NCBI GenBank assembly: GCA_965203535.1
Contig: OZ241897.1
Coordinates: 4,526,001-4,590,000, forward strand
Origin: JAJDTT01 sp022827025
Lineage (GTDB): Bacteria; Acidobacteriota; UBA6911; RPQK01; JAJDTT01
Reading direction: 5' to 3'
DNA: 64,000 nucleotides
Of the stretch, positions 1 to 7,700 are shown piece by piece. Under the pieces are notes generated by a model, which saw only the letters and a list, made by a program, of their open reading frames with translations, had not been told where the DNA came from and did not search any database. Numbering within the stretch: the stretch's first letter is position 1; each line of letters starts with the position of its first letter. The position numbers were made by a program, and so were the translations under genes.

Positions 1-1
1 G

Positions 2-700
2 GCCCGGGTCCGGCACTGGCAGTACAAGCTGGAGGGCTGGGAGGGGTTCCGGGACGCCAAGCCCAACGCGGCCCATCGTGCGTTGTCGCGCCTGGACCGG
101 GAGGGGCGTCTCGATGCCGTGGTCACCCAGAACATCGACGGCCTGCACCAGTTGGCCGGACATCCCCCGGGAAGAGTCATCGAGTTGCACGGAACGAACC
201 GGATGGTGGAGTGCACCGGCTGCGGCGCCCGGCGAGACCCGGACCCCGTCTATTCGGAGTTCGCCCGAACCGGGGATCCCCCCCGTTGTTCCTGCGGCGG
301 TCACCTGAAGCCGGCGACCGTCTCCTTCGGCCAGGCCATGCCCCGGGACAAATTGGCGTCGGCTTTTGAAGCGGCCGCCCGAGCCCGGGTGGTCTGCTCC
401 ATCGGGTCCACGCTGGAAGTGGAACCGGCGGCTTCGGTGCCTCGTGCGGCCCAGCAGGGAGGCGCCTTCTACGCCATCATCAATCGAGGCCTGACGGCGC
501 ACGACCCCATCGCCGATCTGAAGGTCGAAGGGGACGTCAACCGGATCCTGCCGGAACTGGCCCACCGCCTGGCTGGAAGCGGGGGTTTTCCTACTACCAC
601 TCCTTCTCGAAGAGGAGGAAACCTCCGTCGCTCAATCGGGCCTTCGTCGGATTCCGGCGTATATATTCCGAACACCTCGAGAAGTGCCGCGGACTCCTGA
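2..700 (+). CDS. Sir2-family NAD-dependent protein deacylase, 5' partial
   Basis: This is the C-terminal two thirds of a sirtuin; the reading frame is open to the left edge, so the start lies outside the window. Sirtuins remove acyl groups from lysines in the cytoplasm using NAD. Visible signatures are the PNxAHxAL stretch (around 65-90), the TQNIDGLH motif at 125-148, the ELHG sequence that carries the catalytic histidine region, and four zinc cysteines as a CxxC pair (212, 221) and a CxC pair (287, 293). The family usually ends shortly after the LPELAHRLAG sequence. Here about 38 extra residues follow, and they are encoded by DNA resembling the dispersed repeat found elsewhere in the window, so the native stop was probably replaced when a repeat inserted. 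Confidence 0.9.
   Translation, partial: ARVRHWQYKLEGWEGFRDAKPNAAHRALSRLDREGRLDAVVTQNIDGLHQLAGHPPGRVIELHGTNRMVECTGCGARRDPDPVYSEFARTGDPPRCSCGGHLKPATVSFGQAMPRDKLASAFEAAARARVVCSIGSTLEVEPAASVPRAAQQGGAFYAIINRGLTAHDPIADLKVEGDVNRILPELAHRLAGSGGFPTTTPSRRGGNLRRSIGPSSDSGVYIPNTSRSAADS
578..650 (+). repeat. Degenerate copy of the 200-bp dispersed repeat (family 1)
   Basis: The stretch with GGGGTTTTCCTAC followed by CCACTCC and an AGGAGG/CCTCC palindrome matches the core of the repeat at 4234-4440 with several changes. It lies inside the 3' end of the sirtuin reading frame. Confidence 0.5.
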
Positions 701-772
701 TCAGGCGGTCCCGATAGTCCTCCTGCCAAAGGGCGCCCGAACCCGCCGGGAGGTGTAGACTCATCCCGAGAT

Positions 773-3211
773 ATGCGGACTTCAAGGACCCGGACCGGAA
801 ACTGGCCTTGCGGTGTCGTCGTCCTGGCCATGGCCTCCTTGTTCCAGCTCCCGTCGATGGGCCGGTCCGGATCGTCCCAAGACGCCGTCCAGGTCCAGTC
901 CATCCTCCATGAGCGGTGCCACTCCTGCCACAACGCACGGTTGCTTCAGGGCGGGCTCTCTCTCCAGACCCTGACGGACGTCTTGAAGGGGGGCGTCAGC
1001 GGACCGGCCCTGGTTCCCGGATCCAGCCGGGAGAGCCTCCTCTTCCAACGGGTCAGCGGAGTCCGGGAACCCCGGATGCCATTCCGGAAAGAACCCTTGA
1101 CCCCGCAGGAACTGGCTCTGCTGCGGCGCTGGATCGAGCAGGGAGCGACGTGGCCCACCGATCAGCCGCCTCCGGCAGCGACGCCCCGGCTCGCGCCCCG
1201 ATGGCCCCGGGTGCCGGAGGGGCCGGCGCACCTGGCGAATCCCATCGACCGCTTCGTGGCCGCGGTCCTCTCGGCTCAGGGGAAACCCTTTCCCCGGCCG
1301 GTCTCGGACCGGGTCTTCCTGAGGCGGGTCCACCTGGATCTGTGGGGACTGCTGCCCTCTCCCCGGGAAGTCGAGAGCTTCCTCTGGGAGGAGAGCGACG
1401 GGAAGCGGGAACGGCGGATCCAGTCGCTGCTGGCGGATTCGGACCGATATGCCGAGCACTGGATGAGCTACTGGAACGACCTCCTGCGAAACGACGAAGG
1501 GGTCCGCTACCACGGGGAGCGCGTGCCGATCTCGGAATGGCTGCAGAAGGCCCTGCGGGAGAATCTGCCCTACGACCGCCTGGTGCAGGCGCTCCTGAAC
1601 CCGGCGTCCGAGGACGATCCCCGGGGATTCCTGGTCGGGGTCAACTGGCGGGGCGAGATCAGCGCCAGCCAGAGGCGATCCATGCAGGCGGCGCAAAACA
1701 GCGCCCACGTCTTCCTGGGGGTCAATCTGAAGTGCGCCTCCTGCCATGACAGCTTCGTGGACCGCTGGAAGTTGTCCGACAGCTACGGCCTCGCCAGTCT
1801 CTTCGCCGAGGAGGAGTTGGAGCTGGTGCGCTGCGACGTCCCGCTGGGACGGACGGCGGCCCCCCGGTTCATCTTCCCCGAGTTGGGGGAGGTTTCCGCC
1901 GGCGGCCTGGAGCAACGGCGGCGGCAGGCGGCGGCGCTCTTCACCTCGCCGCGCAACGGCCGTTTCGCCCGAACCCTGGTGAACCGCATCTGGGGCCGGC
2001 TGCTGGGCCGCAGTCTGGTCCGGTCCATGGACGATCCGGAAAGCGCCGCCTGGTCCCCCGATCTCCTGGACTGGCTGGCCTGGGACTTCGTGGAGAACGG
2101 CCACGATCTCCGGCGGCTGCTGAGCCGGATCCTGACGTCACGGACCTACCAGATGCCGTCGGTCGGAGACTCGCCGGCGGAAGGGGCGTCCGCGGCGTTC
2201 GGGGGACCCGTCCCGAGACGCCTGACCGCGGAGCAGTTCCTGGACGGCGCCTCCTCGGTGACGGGAGAGTGGAAGATCCTGAGTTCCGCGTCGAGCGATC
2301 CGGGCCGGCCCGGCCGCGCCTGGAGATTCATGTCCAGCCCCTTGACCCGGTCTCTGGGGCGTCCCATCCGGGATCAGGTGGTGCTGGCGCGCAACCACGA
2401 ATCCAGCACCCTGCAGGCCCTGGAACTCTCGTTTGGAGATGAGTTGAACCGGCTGATCCGCCGGGGAGCCGCCAGATTGGCCGGACGGCTCCGGCCGGCG
2501 CCCCGGAATCACTTCGACAGCGGGAACGTCAGGTGGGGAAAGGTGGAGGTCGACGTCGACATCGAGGGGTTCCGCGAGTTGCGGCTCCTGGCCGTGGATA
2601 TGGATTCCTACGATCCCTCTCGGGTGCGAGTGGCCTGGGCCGCCGCCGAACTCGCGGGTCCGGAGGGAGTGACGCCGCTTCACCGATTTCAGGGTGAGGG
2701 GAGTTTCGAGGCCGGTCCGGTCCGATTCGTGGAGCGCACGGTCCGGCGGGTCACGGCGGACGACGGAACGACCACGTCGGTCGCCGAAACGACCCCCCAT
2801 GCGTATTCCGAGGCGCTGGTCACCGGACTGCCCGGCGAGCTGGTCTTTCCCCTGGACGGGAAGAGATTCACCCGTTTCCGGGCCGTTGTGGGTGTGGACG
2901 AGGAAAGTCTGGGGAGCGACATCCACCCCAGCGTCCGTTTCTTCGTCTTCGACCGGGAGCCTGACCGGGACCGCCTGGTCCGGGAGGAGGGCGCCCCGCC
3001 CGTGGCCAGAGCGCCGAACGTGTTCTCGGGGGACGAACTGGTCACCTATCTCTACCGCTACTGCCTGGCGCGGGATCCATCCGGTCCGGAGCGGAAGCTG
3101 GCCCTCTCCCTGTTGGGGAGTCCGGGACCCGGGGGACCACCGGATACGGAAGGGGTGGAAGACCTGCTCTGGGCCCTTTTCCTCTCGCCCGAGTTCCAGA
3201 CGATCCGCTGA
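773..3211 (+). CDS. Planctomycete-type cytochrome c / DUF1549 / DUF1553 protein
   Basis: An 812-residue exported protein. A hydrophobic N-terminal segment (about residues 11-30) is followed by a planctomycete-type cytochrome domain with a CHSCH haem-binding motif at residue 49. A DUF1549 domain starts near residue 155 (NPIDRF), a CASCHD motif lies near 321, and a DUF1553 domain starts near 389 (TLVNRIWGRLLG). The segment between the DUF1553 start and the C-terminus is long, and the protein ends with the usual LSPEFQ tail. Members of this family normally sit beside a DUF1501 gene and are thought to act together outside the cytoplasm, with an unknown reaction. Here no DUF1501 gene is adjacent; the nearest is at 13950. 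The start at 773 has no strong ribosome site, so a nearby alternative start is possible. Confidence 0.88.
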   Translation: MRTSRTRTGNWPCGVVVLAMASLFQLPSMGRSGSSQDAVQVQSILHERCHSCHNARLLQGGLSLQTLTDVLKGGVSGPALVPGSSRESLLFQRVSGVREPRMPFRKEPLTPQELALLRRWIEQGATWPTDQPPPAATPRLAPRWPRVPEGPAHLANPIDRFVAAVLSAQGKPFPRPVSDRVFLRRVHLDLWGLLPSPREVESFLWEESDGKRERRIQSLLADSDRYAEHWMSYWNDLLRNDEGVRYHGERVPISEWLQKALRENLPYDRLVQALLNPASEDDPRGFLVGVNWRGEISASQRRSMQAAQNSAHVFLGVNLKCASCHDSFVDRWKLSDSYGLASLFAEEELELVRCDVPLGRTAAPRFIFPELGEVSAGGLEQRRRQAAALFTSPRNGRFARTLVNRIWGRLLGRSLVRSMDDPESAAWSPDLLDWLAWDFVENGHDLRRLLSRILTSRTYQMPSVGDSPAEGASAAFGGPVPRRLTAEQFLDGASSVTGEWKILSSASSDPGRPGRAWRFMSSPLTRSLGRPIRDQVVLARNHESSTLQALELSFGDELNRLIRRGAARLAGRLRPAPRNHFDSGNVRWGKVEVDVDIEGFRELRLLAVDMDSYDPSRVRVAWAAAELAGPEGVTPLHRFQGEGSFEAGPVRFVERTVRRVTADDGTTTSVAETTPHAYSEALVTGLPGELVFPLDGKRFTRFRAVVGVDEESLGSDIHPSVRFFVFDREPDRDRLVREEGAPPVARAPNVFSGDELVTYLYRYCLARDPSGPERKLALSLLGSPGPGGPPDTEGVEDLLWALFLSPEFQTIR

Positions 3212-3420
3212 CGCCGGCTCGACCGGTCCGCGGCCCGCCAGGCGCAGACACCTGGTTTCCGACCCGTTGCCTGTTTGTTGCCTGTAATTTCAGCCATCGC
3301 AAAAAAGTGTGTGACCGATGGCGATTTCAGGCGTTGTTAACGGAGAGAGGGAGAAATTCCGACGGTTCTTCGGTCCGGGCGCGGCAGTTCGCACGGATCG
3401 TCAGGAAGGAGGTCGAGGTC

Positions 3421-4233
3421 ATGAAACTCAAACATTGGACACTCAGTGCACTCGGTCTGGTGGCGGCGCTGTTGATATTCCTCCAGTGGGGGCCGCAGGG
3501 AAAGGCCCCGGCGCCAATTCAGCCGATCGCCATACCCGATGAGGCCCCCATCGCTCCCCAACCTGTAGTCAGGCCACGAGCGCCGCAGAGGCCACGCTAT
3601 CGGGACGAGAGCGCAACTCGTCCATCCCGGTTGGCCACGGCTGAAGAATGGAAGCGCTCCAAGCCCGAGGTACAGGACTTTTACTCCGTGGATCTGGACA
3701 CGAGCGACTGCCACGGGAGGTTGTTGCAGGCAGCGAGGGACGGCGTACCCAATCCGGACACCGAGGATTTGGGAGGCTGTACGGGGCGAACCCCCTTGTT
3801 CGTGGCCAATACACCGGACCAGGTCCGGGAGCTACTGGCTGCCGGGGTGGATGTGAACGCCCAGGACAAATACGGGCAGACGGCACTCCACTCGCATGCT
3901 ATTCGTCACTACGCCACGGAGGACTCGCTGGCCATTATCGACCTGCTCTTGGATGCGGGCGCGGACCCCCGGCTTGAAAACGAGCACGGCGAGGCTCCGT
4001 GGAAAGTCGCGAGGCTGCACTCAATCGTGCAGTCCAGGCACTTGTGGCTCCACGAAAAGATTGCCAAAGAGACGGAGGCCCGAGGGCTCTCGGTCGAAGC
4101 CTATCTCGCCTCGCGGCCACACCTCCAGGAATGGGCGGACGGATTGCTGGAAGGGTATCTCGTGGAGGCGAAGATCCAGCGGGTTCTGCTGACTGCTGCT
4201 GTCAACGCCACGTCCAAGATGCCGATTCAGTAA
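3421..4233 (+). CDS. Secreted ankyrin-repeat protein
   Basis: A 270-residue protein. I start it at the ATG at 3421 because an excellent AGGAAGGAGG ribosome site precedes it and the product then begins with a signal sequence (MKLKHWTLSALGLVAALLIF). A proline-rich linker follows, and then ankyrin units at about residues 115-200, including VRELLAAGVDVNAQD, GQTALHSHAIRH and LLLDAGADPRLENEHGEAP. Ankyrin repeats bind proteins, and the partner cannot be read from sequence. The protein probably acts in the periplasm or is membrane anchored. The stop codon directly abuts a copy of the dispersed repeat, so the native C-terminus may have been altered. A reading frame continues upstream to 3307 but lacks a ribosome site. 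Confidence 0.8.
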   Translation: MKLKHWTLSALGLVAALLIFLQWGPQGKAPAPIQPIAIPDEAPIAPQPVVRPRAPQRPRYRDESATRPSRLATAEEWKRSKPEVQDFYSVDLDTSDCHGRLLQAARDGVPNPDTEDLGGCTGRTPLFVANTPDQVRELLAAGVDVNAQDKYGQTALHSHAIRHYATEDSLAIIDLLLDAGADPRLENEHGEAPWKVARLHSIVQSRHLWLHEKIAKETEARGLSVEAYLASRPHLQEWADGLLEGYLVEAKIQRVLLTAAVNATSKMPIQ

Positions 4234-4440
4234 GGAGCTCCCCCACCGGCCCCGATCCGGCGAAATCCTGCGAGAAAAGGAGTGGGGGTTTTCCTACCCC
4301 CACTCCCTCGGGGGGACTGAAAGTCCCCCCTCCTATCCGCCCAACTCCGGCCCCAACGGAGACCAGCGAAAGCAACCGCGGCGAAGAGGGGGGCAAGAAT
4401 GTTGTCCCCCCTCCGGGGGTGCCCATGTTTTCTCAGAAGT
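4234..4440 (+). repeat. Dispersed GC-rich repeat family 1, copy a
   Basis: About 205 bp starting at the GGAGCTCCCCCACCGG end and finishing in TGTTTTCTCAGAAG. It contains nested palindromes (GTGGGGGTTTTCC/GGAAAACCCCCAC-type and GGGGGGACT...AGTCCCCCC). Near-identical copies lie at 11537-11712 (same strand) and at 25270-25473, 30255-30460 and 33531-33695 (opposite strand). There is no open reading frame, so this is a non-coding mobile or REP-like element. Confidence 0.85.
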
Positions 4441-4785
4441 CGACTCGTAGGGGCGACCCTTGTGGTCGCCCTCCCCCCGAACGGAGCCACCGTCCGCCGG
4501 CCATTGCTTGGGCGCTACCGAACCGGGGGGTGGAGCGGCGACTCAGCCGGGGGACGATGTGACCCCGCAGGGCACCCACAAGGGGTGCCCCTACGGTCAT
4601 CGGGGATTGGAAGTTTCAAAGAAGTCCCCCACCGCCGGGCCGCCGGCATGATCCGGCCAGAAACTGGGCGGGGATCGTCCATCAGCGGCGCCCACCGGAA
4701 CTCGGAAGGGGACAGTCTGTTTTTCCGCTTAGTTTCCTTCGCCGTTCTTTGAACTAATATAGACCCGGCAGGATCGGTAATAATA
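4441..4785. repeat. Gap with family 2 repeat fragments (GGGCGACC-ACAA-GGGTCGCC type)
   Basis: No gene is supported. Two short imperfect palindromes are seen: AGGGGCGACCCTTGTGGTCG at about 4450 and CACCCACAAGGGGTGCCC at about 4570. Both are the core of the repeat family seen again at 21.05-22.79 kb. The phrase GGGGACAGTCTG near 4709 also recurs in other gaps. The last 60 bases must hold the promoter of the large protease gene, but no convincing -35/-10 pair is visible. Confidence 0.6.
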
Positions 4786-7700
4786 ATGACTATGAGAACA
4801 GCAAGACGTAGCTCCTTACGAGTCTGGGTATCGTTGTCCGTTGCTGCGGGCTTGGCGGGGTTGATCGCGTACTATGCTTCCCCCGGGGAAGAGGGAAAAC
4901 CGAGCCTGTCCGGGGAGGCGATGGCGGTCCGCTCCGCCATGGCCCGGATCGCCGCCGAGAGCCGGGGGGGCGTCCAGGACCCTCCGATCCAGGCCGCGCC
5001 CCGATCATCTGAAATGCGCCCCGCCGCCGATCTGATGGTGGAGGACACCGTTCCTGCGCCGCCGGACGGATATTCTTTCGTCTCCTACCACGGGGAGATG
5101 TCCCGGGCGAGAGTCGAAAGCGAGGTCGACGATGGAGACGAGTCCTCGGGCCCGGGTCCGGACTGGCTGGACTCGACCACCTCCATCGAGAGACTCGCCG
5201 AGCAGGCCACCGGCGCCGGGCGGGACTGGACCTTCGGCTGGGTCCGGCTGGCCGGGGACGCCGGGGTGGAGGATCTGGCGCGGTCCCTCCCGGACTCGGG
5301 CGCCGCCATCCTCGGTTCCTCGGGAAACCTGGTGCGGGCCCGACTGCCGGGCGACCCGGGCCTTCTGCGGGAGATCGCGGAGTTGCCGGAGGTCGACGGG
5401 CTGGGGACCGTCCCGCCTGAGAGGAAGATTCCGGAGACGTTTGTCCGCGAGATGCTGGAGACTCCCCGTCAGGAGCAGGCTCCGGTGTTCATCACCCTGA
5501 TGACGGACGATCCGGACGGCCGGTGGCGGCGGGCGCTGGAGGGTCTGGGCGCCGTAGTGGGCCGGTTCGATCCGGACTTGCGGACCTACACGGCCAACGT
5601 GGCCTCCGGTCAGGTGGAAGCCATCGCGGCGGCGGATTTCGTGTTGGCCGTCGAGCCGGTCGGCATCGTGAGGCCAGCTCATGATACGGCGGTTCCCGCC
5701 ATGGGTGCGGATGCCCTGCGAGTCTACGACGGAGCTCCGGGGTTCTTCTCGGGGGTGGGCGGCGCATCCGTTCCCATCGGCGTCCTGGACTCGGGGCTCA
5801 ACATCAATCACCTGGACATCGAGTCGAACCGGGAGAGCATCTGCGGCGCCGATTTCACTGGCGGTTTCCCCATTTCATTTTTCACTGGAGGATCCGACGA
5901 TCTTTGGATCGATGAAAGGGGCCACGGGACCCACGTCACCGGGACCATGGCCGGAAACGGTACCGTTCAACGGCGTTTCGCCGGCATGGCGCCCTCGGTG
6001 AAAGACATCCGCGTCGCCAAGAGTCTCAACGCGTTCGGTTTTGGATCTCTGCTCGCCGTGATCGACGGGATGAACTTTCTGGCGAGGGCGACGGAGTGTG
6101 CCGAAGCGGTCCGGGGAGTCGCGCCCATCAAGCCGCTGATCGTCAACATGAGCCTGAGTGCCTCCTCCAGGCGATTCGAGGGAAAGGGTATCTCCGAACG
6201 GAAGCTCGACTCCATCGTCTGGGCGGATCGACAACTCTACGTTGTTGCGCAGTCGAACGAGGGCAGCGCCGGCTTTTCCGACTTCGCGGCCGCCAAGAGC
6301 TCGCTGGCCGTCGGCGCCACTCTGGACAGCGGTGACATCGCCATATTCAGCAGCCACGGACCGACGGCGGACGGACGCCTGGCGCCTCAGGTCGTGGCCC
6401 CCGGGGTCCGAATCCACTCGGTCGCCGGTGCGGGAAGCCGAGGCGAGTACAGTTTTCAGCACGGCACCAGCATGGCCTCCCCCGCGGTGGCCGGGGTGGC
6501 TGCGTTGCTGATGGACGCGGTTCCGGAGCACCGGGAACGGCCGGCGCTGGCCCGGGCCAGACTGATGGCCGGCGCCCTCCGGCCCGACCCCTGGCTGGAG
6601 GACCCGGGCGCCTTCCCCGCGACCAACAGCGACGGCCCCGGGGCGCTGCAGGCGCAGTACGGACTGGGCAAGGCGTCGGCGCGCACCAGCATCCTCAACC
6701 GGAACCGGGCCGACGGCTGGATCGGCGGCGGTGCCGTATCCGAACTGGAAGAGGGGGAATATGCCTACCGGGACATCAGGGTGCCGGAGGGCGCCAGCCG
6801 CCTCGACCTGGTGATGACCTGGGACGAACCGTCGGCGGACGCCATCGTCGACACGGTCCTGAACGATCTGGATCTGTGGCTGGACCGTGACGGCGACTGC
6901 GAAACCGGCGCCTGCGGGGAGCAGGTCTCGGCGTCCCGCGTGGACAACGTGGAATGGATCATCGTCCGCAATCCGGAGCCGGGCGTCTACCGGGCCAAGG
7001 TGGTGGCGCGGCGCGTCTACACCGCCGCCCCCAGGGCGGCGCTGGCGTGGACGGTGATCCGGGGCGCATCCACGCCGAACCTGAGGATCGAGGCCGACCG
7101 GGCACTTCTGCCCGGGAGGGGAGAACAGGAACTGACGCTGACCGTGACGGCGGACGAGTACGTGGCGGCCGGAACCCAGTTGCGCGTGGACTGCCGGGAC
7201 CCGGACGACGGGTCCGTGTGCGGCTTGATTCGAATCCAGGCCATGTCCGCCGCTCGCGAGGACGGGATCCCGGTGGACCTGTCGAAGGAAACCGGATCGC
7301 CGCTCCCGCCAGGGTCGGTGCTGCTGGAGACACCGGCCGTGTCGGGGCCGCCGAAACCGCTGGGACTGTCGATCCCGCTGGGGGAGATCGCCGCCGGCGA
7401 GACCCAGGAGGTCAAGTTCATCGTTTCATTCGCAGCAGACGGAGACACGGCTCGCCTCCACTTCATCGCGAGCGCGTGGAACGCCAAGGGGGCGTCCGTC
7501 TCGGTGGGAGTGGGCGCCGGATCGACCGGCCGGTCCGGGATGGCCCAAATTCCCGCCAACGACAACTTCGCGGCGGCGGCCGTCCTCAAAGGCGAGCGGG
7601 GCTCGCGCACGGTGGATCTGCTGCGCGCGACGCCGGAGCCGGGGGAACCCTTGTTCACTGTCCTTCAAGGCCGGCCCTCCGGCTCGGTCTGGTACCGGTG

